Positions 47,216 to 55,839 are shown, counted from the stretch's first letter. The stretch: DNA of 64,000 bases from Actinomadura rubteroloni (GCF_002911665.1 NZ_MTBP01000001.1:1860001-1924000); one strand, 5' to 3'. Notes: generated by a model from the letters alone, not told the origin. Numbers and translations: made by a program.

Positions 47216-47827
47216 TCAACGCTTCTCCTCCGGCGACAGGACGATGCCGGCCCCGAACGTGTCGAGCACCTGGTCGACGAGCCGGTCCGCGTGCTCGGCG
47301 GGCAGAAAACCGTCCACGATCATCTGGGACAGCCCGTACACCAGCGCATGGGACGTCAACGTCACCAGCGCGGGATCACCGCTCCGCAACTCCCCGGCAC
47401 GCTGCCCGCTCGTGACGACCCCCGTGACGAGCCGGTCGATCTCCTCCAGCCCCTCGCGCAGCTCCGGAGCAGGCTGCCCGCCATAGACGGTCTTACGAAG
47501 CAGCTCGAAGCGGTGCGTGTGGCTGGCGGCGTACATCACGAAGGCCCGTCCGAACGTCCACATGGCGGTCCGGTCCGGACGGGCGTCGGCGAGCGCGGCC
47601 CGCTGCCACGCGACGAACCCGTCTAGAACACGCCCGGCGACGGCGTTCAGCAACGCCTCCCGGTCCGCGAAATGCCGGAACGGAGCCCCCGGCGAGACCC
47701 CGGCCCGCCGCGCCGTCTCCCGGACGGACACCCCCGCCATCCCGCCCTCGTCCAGCAACTCCAGTGCGGTGGCGACGAGCACGTCAGGAAGGGACCCGTG
47801 ATGGTACGTGGAGCGCTTGTCGGTCAC
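47216..47827 (-). CDS. TetR-family transcriptional repressor
   Basis: A 203-aa regulator. The N-terminal HTH (STYHHGSLPDVLVATALELL, VRETARRAGVSPGAPFRHFA) is characteristic of TetR proteins with the YHHGxLR opening; residues 60-203 form the ligand-binding helices with TetR_C-type WTFGRAFVMYAA. It precedes the SRPBCC gene in the same direction with the operator between them. GTG 47827 is the only sensible start; an SD is not obvious, though GGGGGAAG lies 13 bases upstream. AGCGCT occurs twice around the start codon inside a larger imperfect inverted repeat, possibly an autoregulatory site. Confidence 0.9.
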   Translation of the reverse strand: MTDKRSTYHHGSLPDVLVATALELLDEGGMAGVSVRETARRAGVSPGAPFRHFADREALLNAVAGRVLDGFVAWQRAALADARPDRTAMWTFGRAFVMYAASHTHRFELLRKTVYGGQPAPELREGLEEIDRLVTGVVTSGQRAGELRSGDPALVTLTSHALVYGLSQMIVDGFLPAEHADRLVDQVLDTFGAGIVLSPEEKR

Positions 47828-48367
47828 CAGCGCTTGATACCACTTCCCCCACACCACCGCGTCCCACCCCACACCAAGCCCCCGAACAACCCGCCCCCCA
47901 CCGCAACCAGGACCCCCACCACAGCACCCACCAGCAACCCACCCATAAACGCCCGCCAGAAACCCCCCAGAGCACCCGACGAAGGCAAGGTGCTCACGGA
48001 AAGCCTCGCATCGCACGACGCGCGCCAGAAGGACGGCACAGCGCCCACCAGAAGACCTTGGAACACGCCACAGTCCCGTAAAAGCGGGCCACGCAGCAGG
48101 AGGCCCCCCCACCGCCCGGCGCACATCGGAACGACGGCACAACGTCCGTGAGAACACCGTCCGCAGCACGGCACAAGCCGGGAAGCCGCGCAGCTACGAG
48201 CCGGGAAGCCGCGCAGACACGCGGAACAGGGCACGCGGAACAGAGGGTGGTGCGGCGTGGTGAAGGGTGGCGCGCAGCGGCAAGGGAAGGCGCGGCGCAG
48301 GTGGAGGGGTGGAGCGATTGGTGGCGGCGCGCCTGGGGTGGGGAGACGGCTCGGCCGACGATGGGGG
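47828..48367. other. 540-base region without a supported gene
   Basis: No convincing gene. The plus strand is C/A-rich from 47840 to about 48000; on the minus strand one frame would encode a Gly-zipper-like hydrophobic stretch (FMGGLLVGAVVGVLVAVGGG), but no start signal supports it. The right end carries short direct repeats before tRNA-Arg. Confidence 0.5.
48176..48243. repeat. two pairs of short direct repeats
   Basis: AGCCGGGAAGCCGCGCAG occurs at 48176-48193 and 48199-48216 (period 23). Directly after, CACGCGGAACAG occurs at 48218-48229 and 48232-48243 (period 14). Confidence 0.85.
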
Positions 48368-48440
48368 CGCCCCCGGCAGGATTCGAACCTGCGACACCCA
48401 CTTTAGGAGAGTGGTGCTCTATCCCCTGAGCTACGGAGGC
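48368..48440 (-). tRNA. tRNA-Arg (anticodon CCT)
   Basis: A 73-base cloverleaf: acceptor stem GCCTCCG with CGGGGGC (one GU pair), D-arm AGCTCAGGGGATAGAGC, anticodon stem CCACT/AGTGG with loop CTCCTAA (CCT), T-arm GCAGGTTCGAATCCTGC, discriminator G. No CCA is encoded. Confidence 0.95.
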
Positions 48441-48550
48441 TGGTGACGTCCGGTACAGGAGCGTAGCGGACGACGCGTCCAGGGTAAGGGAACGGGGCAT
48501 GCGGGCGCTCGTCCAAAGGCGCGCGACTCGTTCTGGGTTGGTGAGATCTG

Positions 48551-48556
48551 TACGCT
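48551..48556 (+). promoter_or_regulatory. putative -10 box (leaderless)
   Basis: TACGCT ends 8 bases before the GTG start at 48565; no SD present. Confidence 0.35.
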
Positions 48557-48564
48557 TCCCTCCC

Positions 48565-48984
48565 GTGAACGGACGGAGATGGGGGAAGGTCCGGACGGCC
48601 AACGAACGCGCGCAGGACGGGCGCGTCAGACGGCCTCCGGCCCTGGCCGTCGCCGGGGTCGGCGCGAGTCTCGTCGTCGGCGCGGTGGTCGCGTTCGGCG
48701 GACGGGGCGGCGGGGAGGCCGCGCCGCCACCGCCGCCGGCGGAGGCGTCCGTCGCCCGGCCGCGGACGAGCCCGGAGGTCCAGCCGACGTACGGCGAGTC
48801 CGTCCCGCCGCGTGCCGTCCCGCGCCCGGCGCCGAGCGCGGTCCGGCCGCCCGCGCGCCCGACGGCGTCCCCGCGCCCGGTGCGGCGACCGCCGCACCGC
48901 CGGTACGGCCCGTGCCCGCCCGGCTTCTGGAATCTCCCGTTCTTCGACCGGTGGTGCGGAAGGCGTCCGTTCGGTCGCCGGTGA
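48565..48984 (+). CDS. small single-pass membrane or secreted Pro-rich protein
   Basis: A 139-aa protein. A basic N-terminus is followed by a hydrophobic segment (PALAVAGVGASLVVGAVVAF, about 25-45), then a Pro/Arg/Ala-rich region and a C-terminus with CPPGFWNLPFFDRWCGRRP where two Cys flank an aromatic patch. No family recognised. GTG 48565 is supported by a TACGCT box 8 bases upstream. It lies 75 bases before the carboxypeptidase gene. Confidence 0.55.
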   Translation: MNGRRWGKVRTANERAQDGRVRRPPALAVAGVGASLVVGAVVAFGGRGGGEAAPPPPPAEASVARPRTSPEVQPTYGESVPPRAVPRPAPSAVRPPARPTASPRPVRRPPHRRYGPCPPGFWNLPFFDRWCGRRPFGRR

Positions 48985-49059
48985 CCCGCCGGAGGGACGC
49001 ATGAACCTGTAGTAGCGTTCCAGGCGCTGTTCGTATTGGGCATCAGGAGGAAAACCACC

Positions 49060-50112
49060 GTGCCAACCCCCCGGGCGGCGGTGCTGACCGCGGTCTTCCT
49101 GGTGATGGCGGCGATCGGCGCACCACCGGGACGGGCCGCTCAACGCGAGGACCCGCTGGACGCGCTGCGCCGCCAGGCCGCCAAGGCCCGGTCCGACCTT
49201 GAGGCGGCGACCGCGCGGCTTCAGCAGCGGCAGAAGGACCTGACCGCCTCGCAGGCCAAGCTCCAGGACACGCTCCGCCAACTCGCCGCGGCCGAGACCG
49301 ACCTCAACCGGATCCGCGGCCCGCTCGCGAGCCTCGCCAACGCGACCTACCAGCAGCAGAACGCGGTGGGAGCGCTGTCGGTCTTCGGCGGCGGAAGCCC
49401 GGAACAGGCGCTCCGCTCGTCGGCGGACGTCGACCACCTGGCCGCCGACCAGCGCCGCGTGATCAACGAGGCGGGCCAGTACGAGCGCCGCCGCGCGCAA
49501 CTGGCGTCCGCGGCCCAGGACCTCCAGTCGCGCAACGCGGTCGAGCAGACGAAGGTGCAGCAGCAGGTCGAGCAGCTCAAGCAGAAGTCGGCGGACCTCA
49601 CCCGCCAGCTCACGACGACGCTGAACAAGCTGGACGTCAACGACCAGCGCCGCCTGGAAATGTCCTGCGACAAAGGCCTGGCGGCCAAGGCTAGAACGTT
49701 CCCCAACGGCCTGATCCCCGCAAAGTACCTCTGCCCGCTCCCGCAGAAGAACCGTGAACTACGCCCCGATGCGGCGCTGTCCTTCTACAAACTGAACGCC
49801 GCCTACAAACGCCGCTTCGGCCGCAACATGTGCCTGACGGACTCCTACCGCAGCCTCGCCGAACAACAACGCATCTACGCCCAGCGCCCGGCCTTCGCGG
49901 CGGTCCCCGGCACGAGCAACCACGGCAAGGGCCAAGCAGTCGACGTCTGCGGAGGCGTCCAGAACCAGGGCTCCCCCCAGTTCAACTGGTTGGAAGCCAA
50001 CTCCCGCAAATACGGCTGGTTCCACCCCGCCTGGGCCTACAGCAACCCCTTCGAGCCATGGCACTGGGAATTCGGCCACACACCCAACGGCTCAACAGGC
50101 ACGGAACCCTAA
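49060..50112 (+). CDS. M15-family D-alanyl-D-alanine carboxypeptidase (VanY-like) with coiled coil
   Basis: A 350-aa exported cell-wall enzyme. A signal peptide (about 1-28, LTAVFLVMAAIGAPPGRAA) precedes a long coiled coil (about 40-200, Gln/Leu/Ala heptads) and an M15 peptidase domain (about 225-345) with the zinc motifs TSNHGKGQAVDVCGG and EPWHWEFG, plus LTDSYRSLAEQQRIYAQ. It trims D-Ala-D-Ala from peptidoglycan; the coiled coil resembles that of RipA/EnvC-type regulators. GTG 49060 is chosen because AGGAGG lies 9 bases upstream. Confidence 0.92.
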   Translation: MPTPRAAVLTAVFLVMAAIGAPPGRAAQREDPLDALRRQAAKARSDLEAATARLQQRQKDLTASQAKLQDTLRQLAAAETDLNRIRGPLASLANATYQQQNAVGALSVFGGGSPEQALRSSADVDHLAADQRRVINEAGQYERRRAQLASAAQDLQSRNAVEQTKVQQQVEQLKQKSADLTRQLTTTLNKLDVNDQRRLEMSCDKGLAAKARTFPNGLIPAKYLCPLPQKNRELRPDAALSFYKLNAAYKRRFGRNMCLTDSYRSLAEQQRIYAQRPAFAAVPGTSNHGKGQAVDVCGGVQNQGSPQFNWLEANSRKYGWFHPAWAYSNPFEPWHWEFGHTPNGSTGTEP

Positions 50113-50300
50113 CCTCCCGACCCCCGAAGCAAAAGGCAGCCCACCCCGCAGAAAAAAACAGCGGAGCCTCGACGCGTACCCCTCACGCATTCCGCGCCGC
50201 GAGTCCCCACCTCTCCCCGAACGATCCATATAGATCTCAAATAGCACCACGCCCATTGCCCGATGCCCGATGCCCGCTAGATCCGTAGGGGCCCGCACAG

Positions 50301-50731
50301 CCCCGGCGGAAGCCGGACGACGCTGCGCGAGACCGAGCCATAGCGCCGACGGCGCCCGTGGTGCCTATGGTGCCGGTGGTGGTGCAGGTGGTGCGGGCGG
50401 TGCGGGCCTGCGCGAGACCGGGCAGGCAGGACAGGCCGCGCGAGGCTGATCGGTCAGGCATAGCCGCGTGAGGCTGCCGGTAAACGCCGGACGAGCAGAG
50501 CCCCATGGACCCGCGCCGACCCGGCGGAAGCCGGGCAATGCTGCGCGAGACCGAGCCGATGGTGCCGGTGGTGCCGGTGGTGCCGGTGGTGCGGGTCCCG
50601 GGTGGCACGGGCCTGTGCGAGGCCGGTCGGTCAGGCAGAGCCGAGCGAGGCTGCCGGTAATGGCGGGCGAGCAAAGCCGCGTGGACCGCGCCGACCTGGC
50701 GGGAGCCTGGGCGATGCTGGGCGAGACCGAG
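50301..50731 (+). repeat. three degenerate copies of a 175-218-bp repeat
   Basis: The anchor CGGCGGAAGCC (or variant), followed by CTGCGCGAGACCGAG, occurs at 50304, 50522 and 50697. Between anchors, GAGGCTGCCGGTAA with a GAGCARAGCC block and GGTCAGGCAKAGCC also repeat. Inside the first two units the tandem GGTGCCGGT (3-mer to 9-mer slippage) expands to several copies near 50350-50390 and 50560-50600. Confidence 0.75.
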
Positions 50732-50816
50732 GCGTGTGGCCTCAGGTGGTGTGGCCTCAGGTCGTGCGGGCGTGCGGTGGGGCGTGCGGTGCTGGGCCAC
50801 AGCCGCACGGGGCTGT

Positions 50817-50846
50817 GCCCGCCGGATCCGCGTAGATCCGGCGGGC
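50817..50846. terminator. strong isolated hairpin
   Basis: A perfect 12-bp stem (GCCCGCCGGATC and complement) with a 6-base loop, 700 bases after the carboxypeptidase stop and 320 bases after the mscL end. Could end transcription from either side; no U-tract. Confidence 0.5.
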
Positions 50847-51164
50847 TGCCGGGCGCCCGATAATCCATGCGCACCTGGCCGGTCGAGTACGCCCGCTGGC
50901 AGTGCTCCTGCAGCGACGGGTGGCGGCGCAGCGGCGGTAGGGATCGCAAGTAGTCACGACGCCTGCGGTGGCCGGGCTGGTTGTGCGGCGCCTGGACGGC
51001 CGGCCTGGCCGCCGGTGACCGGAGCGCTCGGACGGAGGCTGGGCGGCCCGCGGCGGCCCGCGGTGGCCCCGGGTGGCCCCGGGTGGCCCGGGGTGGTCTG
51101 GGCGGTGGGGCCGGGCGGTTGGGTTGGGTGGTTGGTCGGGTGAGTGTCCGCCTCGGTGACGGGG

Positions 51165-51569
51165 TTAGGCGTCGGCGGTGACCAGCGCCGTGCAGAAGCG
51201 GCAGCGGCGGGCCTTGATGGGGATCTCGCTCAGGCACTCCGGGCACTCGTGCTCGGACTTCTCCTTGCCGCGGTCGAGGCGTTCCAGCAGCTTGCTCATC
51301 GGGAGGACCACCAGGAAGTACACGACCACGGCGGTGATGGTGAACGAGAGCGCCGAGGTCACGAAGTTCCCGTAGGGGAAGGTGGTGCCCGCGAGCTTGA
51401 ACGTCAGGGCCGTGTAGTCCGGCTTCCCGCCGAACAGGGCGATCAGCGGCGTGATGAACGAGTTCGCGAACTCCTTCACCAGCGATGCGAACGCGGCGCC
51501 GACGACGAACGCGACCGCCAGATCGACCAGGTTCCCGCGGATGACGAACTTCTTGAAGCCGCCCATCAT
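51165..51569 (-). CDS. mscL: large-conductance mechanosensitive channel MscL with C-terminal zinc ribbon
   Basis: A 134-aa channel that opens under osmotic downshock. The two membrane helices are clear: TM1 (FKKFVIRGNLVDLAVAFVVG, GAAFASLV) and TM2 (about 73-97, FVTSALSFTITAVVVYFLVV). Unusually the C-terminus, instead of ending in the amphipathic bundle, carries CPECLSEIPIKARRCRFCTA, a four-Cys zinc-ribbon. ATG 51569 (double ATG) is preceded by GGAG with 5-base spacing. Confidence 0.94.
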   Translation of the reverse strand: MMGGFKKFVIRGNLVDLAVAFVVGAAFASLVKEFANSFITPLIALFGGKPDYTALTFKLAGTTFPYGNFVTSALSFTITAVVVYFLVVLPMSKLLERLDRGKEKSEHECPECLSEIPIKARRCRFCTALVTADA

Positions 51570-51671
51570 GGAGTCTCCAGCACGTGTCGGGGGTGTGACG
51601 ACCACACTTTCTACCCGAATCACTCGGGCACTGTGCGTGATATCGCAAGGATTCCCCGTGTTCGTCGTGTC

Positions 51672-52688
51672 TCAGTCCGGTTCGATCGTGACCGAGAGAA
51701 CACCTCCCGCCCCCGCCAGCGCGGCCGCCTGCGCGCGGTCCGTCGCCACGACGACGAGCGCTCCCTGACCCGCCGTCTCGCGGCTACGCGGCACGGCGAG
51801 CACGGTCACACCCGCCGCGACCAACCGGGCACGAGCCCCCGGAGCGCCCACGGGCATAGAGCCTTCCCGATCAACGCGCAAGGCAAAGCCTGCTCCGTCC
51901 ACCGCATGCCCCGGCCAACTTCCGAGTCCGATGCCGTGCCCTGGCTCGGTTCTTCGGCCCGGCCCGAGGTCGGCCAGGGCCGGCCGCGTGGTGGGTGCGG
52001 GCTGGGGAGGTACCGAGGTCGTCCCGCTGGACGGGCGGGGGAGCGGCGGGGCGGGGCCGGGCGCGTGCGTCCGCTCGGACGATCGTGCGGCGCCTCCTTG
52101 ATCGGGGTGCGGGGTGGCGGCAGCGGTGGGCTCCTGCGGCGGTGTCGGCGTCGGTGACGGCGATGCGGGCGGCGGGACGGAAGGACTCGGCAGTGGCCCG
52201 GGATCAGTCGGGTCGGGCGGCGCCAGCTCAGCGAACGCCGGCTCGGCCGCTGCCGATGAACTCGCCGTCAGGATGTCGATCCGGTCCCCGGGCTGCAGCA
52301 GGCGCACGGCGTCGGCGTCCGCGATCCGGACGGGCGTCGCCACCGTCCCCGTCGGAAGACCGCGCAGCAGACCGGCGGCATCGACCAGCCGCGCGTCAGT
52401 GAACGGCTCGCCCTTCCGCATGGCGCCCGCCACCACCCGTCCGGCCGGCGAAGAGCGCGCGGCCCCGGCCGGGACGGCGTCCGGCGGCACCGTCGCCCGC
52501 CGCACGTCGGACGGCCGCAGCGTCGCGCCCGCCGGAAGGTCGCGCGCCGCCGTCAGGATCCCCACCCCGGCGGCCCCAGGCGGGCGGAGCGCGAGCAGCC
52601 CGAACCCGGCGCCGAACGCCGCGAACAGGGCCGCCGCCGCTCGCCGGTGCCGGACGCGCCACCGCAGCAAAGAGCGCAGCCCGTTCAC
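51672..52688 (-). CDS. SAF-domain protein (CpaB/RcpC-like)
   Basis: A 338-aa membrane protein. One N-terminal helix (about 17-35, AAAALFAAFGAGFGLLALRP) is followed by a SAF domain (about 42-130; ILTAARDLPAGATLRPSDVR, then GTVATPVRIADADAVRLLQPGDRIDIL), a Pro/Thr/Ala linker (about 150-250) and a C-terminal segment repeating the domain's last strands (VTVLAVPRSRETAGQGALVV). CpaB-like proteins act in Tad pilus assembly; this one lies 49 kb from the tad cluster and is coupled to mtnP, an arrangement that recurs in actinomycetes. The GTG start overlaps the mtnP stop (GTGA). Confidence 0.8.
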   Translation of the reverse strand: MNGLRSLLRWRVRHRRAAAALFAAFGAGFGLLALRPPGAAGVGILTAARDLPAGATLRPSDVRRATVPPDAVPAGAARSSPAGRVVAGAMRKGEPFTDARLVDAAGLLRGLPTGTVATPVRIADADAVRLLQPGDRIDILTASSSAAAEPAFAELAPPDPTDPGPLPSPSVPPPASPSPTPTPPQEPTAAATPHPDQGGAARSSERTHAPGPAPPLPRPSSGTTSVPPQPAPTTRPALADLGPGRRTEPGHGIGLGSWPGHAVDGAGFALRVDREGSMPVGAPGARARLVAAGVTVLAVPRSRETAGQGALVVVATDRAQAAALAGAGGVLSVTIEPD

Positions 52689-53512
52689 GGCAGCTCCAGC
52701 GGAAGCTTCATGCCGTCGAGCACGTTCGGGCAGGCGCACGGACGCTCGTCCGGAAGGCGCGTCACGACGTCGCCGACGAGAGCCCGCAGCCGTCCCACGT
52801 TCGCGTGGAAGACCTCCAGCACCTCCGCCATCGTCACGCCCTCGCCCGTGTCGACCCCGGCGTCCAGGTCCGTGACCAGGCACAACGGCGTGTAACAGAG
52901 TGCGAGTTCCCGGGCGAGCACCGCTTCGGGATGGCCCGTCATCCCGACGAGCGTCCAGCCCTGCCCGGCGAACCACCGCGACTCGGCGCGGGTGGAAAAC
53001 CGGGGGCCTTCGATGACGACGAGCGTGCCGCCGTCCACCGGATCCCAGCCGGTCACGCGCGCCGCGTCGACGGCGGCCCGGCGACCCGTCGAGCAGTACG
53101 GGTCCGAGAACGGCACATGTATGGCCGCGCCGGTCTCGTAGTAGGTCTGAGCGCGTCCGGACGTCCGGTCCACGAGCTGGTCGGGCACGGCGAGCGTCCC
53201 GGGGCCGTGTTCGGCGACCAGCGAGCCGACGGCGCTCGGCGCGAGCACCTGCCGGACGCCGAGAGCCCGCAGCGCCCACAGGTTCGCCCGGTAGGGGATG
53301 GCGTGCGGCGGGAACCGGTGGTCGCGGCCGTGGCGCGGGATGAACGCGACGCGGCGGCCGTTCAGCTCCCCGACGGCAACCGGGTCGCTCGGCGCCCCGT
53401 AGGGCGTGTCGACCCGGAACTCCTCCGCGTCGTCGAGGAGGGAGTAGAAGCCCGAGCCGCCGATGACGCCGATCTCGGCGGCCGGCCCGGGGAAGGTCTG
53501 CGAAGTCGTCAT
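52685..53512 (-). CDS. mtnP: S-methyl-5'-thioadenosine phosphorylase
   Basis: A 275-aa phosphorylase of the MTAP/PNP family, which splits methylthioadenosine in methionine salvage. Motifs: GVIGGSGFYSLLDDAEEF, FIPRHGRDHRFPPHAIPYRAN (phosphate and substrate binding) and VVIEGPRFSTRAESRWF, with GMTGHPEAVLARELALCY. ATG 53512 is where family homology begins; a longer frame adds only MRRLPRVGR. It is coupled to the SAF gene downstream. Confidence 0.92.
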   Translation of the reverse strand: MTTSQTFPGPAAEIGVIGGSGFYSLLDDAEEFRVDTPYGAPSDPVAVGELNGRRVAFIPRHGRDHRFPPHAIPYRANLWALRALGVRQVLAPSAVGSLVAEHGPGTLAVPDQLVDRTSGRAQTYYETGAAIHVPFSDPYCSTGRRAAVDAARVTGWDPVDGGTLVVIEGPRFSTRAESRWFAGQGWTLVGMTGHPEAVLARELALCYTPLCLVTDLDAGVDTGEGVTMAEVLEVFHANVGRLRALVGDVVTRLPDERPCACPNVLDGMKLPLELP

Positions 53513-53623
53513 GCGGCCGACCCTAGGCAGCCGCCGCACCGCTCCGCGAGGCCCGCCGCGAACTGTGGATAACTCCCGCGCTGATCCCCGGGCGCCCCGC
53601 CGCTCGCCGGACCCCCGGCGAGG

Positions 53624-53965
53624 TCAGGCCACCTTCTCCGACGAGGAGGAGGACGACGACGTGGTCGTGGACGACGAGGACGACTCGCTCGTGCCGGACG
53701 AGGCCGACGAGGACGAGTCCGACTTCGTGGTGTCCGACTTGCCCGCATCCGTCGACTTGGCGGGCGACGTCGCCGCGGACGACGACGACCCTCGGCTGTC
53801 GGTGCGGTAGAACCCGGACCCCTTGAAGATGATCCCCGCAGCCGAGAAGACCTTGCGGAGTTTGCCCTGGCAGGCCGGGCACTCGGTCAGCGCGTCGTCG
53901 CTGAAACTCTGCACGACCTCCAGAGGCTCGCCGCACTCGGTGCAAACATACTGATACGTCGGCAC
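53624..53965 (-). CDS. FmdB-family zinc-ribbon protein with Ser-rich tail
   Basis: A 113-aa regulatory-type protein. The first 45 residues form the FmdB zinc ribbon with CTECGEP and CPACQGKLRKVFS; the motif GIIFKGSGFYRTD follows. Residues 58-113 are an extreme Ser/Thr/Ala tail with a run of seven Ser, likely disordered. FmdB members are implicated in formamidase/amide regulation in some bacteria, otherwise unknown. GTG 53965 has AGGAGG 5 bases upstream. Confidence 0.88.
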   Translation of the reverse strand: MPTYQYVCTECGEPLEVVQSFSDDALTECPACQGKLRKVFSAAGIIFKGSGFYRTDSRGSSSSAATSPAKSTDAGKSDTTKSDSSSSASSGTSESSSSSTTTSSSSSSSEKVA

Positions 53966-54074
53966 GGTTCCTCCTCGCTGACACAGCCCGGACCAGCGGG
54001 CTGGCACTCAGTTGAAACGACTGCTAATGGTACCGATGTTGGCAACGGGATTCTCCTCCGGGCTGTTCCCCGGC

Positions 54075-55559
54075 TCAGGCCCCGGTCTCCCCGAACCAGC
54101 CCGCCAGCTTGCCGCGCCGGCTGATCGCGCGCAGCCGCCGTTCGGTGAGTTCCCGGACGTCCTCGGTCGTCACGACGAGCAGCGTGTCGCCGCCGCGCAG
54201 CGCGGTGGTCGAGTGGGGAACGAAGCTGGCGCCGTCCCGGACGACGAGCGTGATGGACGCCCCCGGCGGCAGCCGCAGCTCGAACAACTCGACGCCGCCG
54301 AGCAGGGAGTCCGGCGGGACGCGGATCTCCAGCAGTTCGGCGTGGAGTTCTTCCAGCGGCGCGGCCTCGACGCCGAGTTCGCGGGGGTTCTCATCGTCCT
54401 TGAGCCGGCACCAGCGGGCGACGAGCGGGAGCGTCGGCCCCTGGAGCAGGGTGAACACAACGACGATGTTGAACACGATCGCGAACAGCCGGTCGGCGCC
54501 GGGCACGTCGTTCACCATCGGGATCGTCGCGAGGATGATCGGTACGGCGCCGCGCAGCCCGGCCCACGAGGCGAAAATCTTCTCGCCCCAGCCCAGCCGG
54601 AAGCCGAACGTGGACAGCACGACCGAGAGCGGCCGCGCCACCAGCAGCAGGACGAACCCGATGATCAGCGCCGGGACGATCTGCGCCGGAAGCTCACCGG
54701 GCGAGGCGAGCAGCCCGAGCATCACGAACAGCCCGATCTGCGCGAGCCAGCCGATGCCTTCGGCGAACCCCCGCGTGGCAGGACGGTGCGGAAGCCGCGA
54801 GTTCCCGAGAACGAGCGCGCTCACATAGACCGCGAGGAACCCGCTGGCGTGCGTCTGCGCAGCCGCGCCGTACGCCCCGACCGACAGCGAGAGCACCGCG
54901 ATCGGGTAGAGGCCGGACGCCGGCAGCGCGACGTGTCGTAGCCCGTACGCACCGAGCCAGCCGATCAGGAAGCCGAGGAGACCGCCCGCGATCAGCTCAT
55001 ATGCCATGACGCCGAAGAGCTCGAACAGGTTCGGCGCGGTCGCGTCCGTGGTGCTGAGGGCCACGACGATGATGACGACGGGGGCGTCGTTGAAGCCCGA
55101 CTCCGCCTCCAGCAGGCCGGTCAGGCGCGAGGGCAGGGGCAGGCGGCGCAGGACGGAGAAGACCGCGGCGGCGTCGGTCGGCGCGAGCACGGCGGACAGC
55201 AGGAACGCGAGCTGCCAGTCCATGCCGAGCAGCCACATCGCGGCGCCCGCGACGACGCCGATGCTGATCAGCGTCCCGGCGACGGACACCGAGATCGCGG
55301 CGGGGACCGAACTGCGGACGCGCCGCCAGTCGGTCGTGATGCCGCCCTCGGCGAGGATCAGGACGAGCGCGGCGAGCCCGAGGATCTCGGCGAGTTCGGC
55401 GTCGTCGAAGTCGATGCCGACCCCGGCCTCGCCGATGAGGAGCCCGAGCGCGATGTAGATGAGGAGGCTGGGCAGTCCCGCGCGGTACGACAGCCGGACG
55501 GCGACGATCGCACTGAGTACGAGCGTGGATCCGAGGAGTAGCCAGAGTTCGAGATGCAC
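54075..55559 (-). CDS. CPA1-type K+/Na+:H+ antiporter with TrkA-C domain
   Basis: A 494-aa transporter. Twelve or so membrane helices span residues 1-390 with the CPA signatures AVLAPTDAAAVFSVL and ESGFNDAPVVII (essential Asp residues), and SWAGLRGAVPIILA. The C-terminal about 85 residues form a TrkA-C/RCK-C domain (VPPDSLLGGVELFELRLPPG) for ligand regulation, as in NhaP2/CvrA antiporters. The GTG start follows GGAGGG closely. Its 280-base upstream region is unusually AT-rich and structured. Confidence 0.92.
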   Translation of the reverse strand: MHLELWLLLGSTLVLSAIVAVRLSYRAGLPSLLIYIALGLLIGEAGVGIDFDDAELAEILGLAALVLILAEGGITTDWRRVRSSVPAAISVSVAGTLISIGVVAGAAMWLLGMDWQLAFLLSAVLAPTDAAAVFSVLRRLPLPSRLTGLLEAESGFNDAPVVIIVVALSTTDATAPNLFELFGVMAYELIAGGLLGFLIGWLGAYGLRHVALPASGLYPIAVLSLSVGAYGAAAQTHASGFLAVYVSALVLGNSRLPHRPATRGFAEGIGWLAQIGLFVMLGLLASPGELPAQIVPALIIGFVLLLVARPLSVVLSTFGFRLGWGEKIFASWAGLRGAVPIILATIPMVNDVPGADRLFAIVFNIVVVFTLLQGPTLPLVARWCRLKDDENPRELGVEAAPLEELHAELLEIRVPPDSLLGGVELFELRLPPGASITLVVRDGASFVPHSTTALRGGDTLLVVTTEDVRELTERRLRAISRRGKLAGWFGETGA

Positions 55560-55839
55560 ATCCCTCCCGGTGGGGCCGCGACGAGTGATCGTTTAGGAAT
55601 CCTACAGATTTAGCCGCAGATCGCATACTTTCAGTGACCGCTCGGGGCGATCTCCGGGCGCTGGTTGCCGCGACTGCACCCGAGTGACCTGCGACGATGT
55701 AGTATTTGTGATTTTTGCGGCTGTTTCGCCCTCTGTTGCCGCGTTCCACGTCCCGTCCGGGCGGGCGGCCGCGAAAATGTCAGACCCCTCCGCGACGATG
55801 GACGCGTTCCGTCACCGGTCCGTCACGGAGGGAAAATGA
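55560..55839 (-). promoter_or_regulatory. AT-rich, structured upstream region of the antiporter
   Basis: No gene is present. Compared with flanks, 55590-55745 is AT-rich and contains nested complementarity on the minus strand: ATCG(T)CGCA (55698-55690) with TGCGAT (55625-55620), and CTCGGG (55684-55679) with CCCGAG (55646-55641). It may be a structured leader; no known riboswitch class could be matched by eye. Confidence 0.35.

Larger units (their letters stand above)
50113..51164. other. 1-kb region without a supported gene
   Basis: No gene is supported here. 50113-50300 is A/C-rich flank; 50301-50731 holds long degenerate repeats; 50817-50846 a strong hairpin; 50950-51160 is G-rich with GGTGGCCC-type near-repeats. 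Several frames are open only because stop codons are rare at this GC content. Confidence 0.6.

Noticed and set aside
47824..48234. Minus-strand frame with a Gly-rich hydrophobic stretch upstream of tetR
   Set aside because: Cys/Arg-rich N-terminal part, no start signal, overlaps direct repeats; more likely composition-driven.
51569..51662. GGGGAAT with AGT 18 bases downstream before mscL, like a SigR promoter
   Set aside because: The -10 is AGT, not GTT; only the -35 half fits.
53463..53810. Plus-strand frame encoding a very acidic Asp/Glu-rich protein
   Set aside because: It is the complement of the Ser-rich tail of the FmdB-family gene, which has an SD and a zinc ribbon.
55560..55839. c-di-AMP (ydaO) riboswitch upstream of the antiporter
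   Set aside because: The conserved core of that class could not be identified by eye; only generic complementarity is present.
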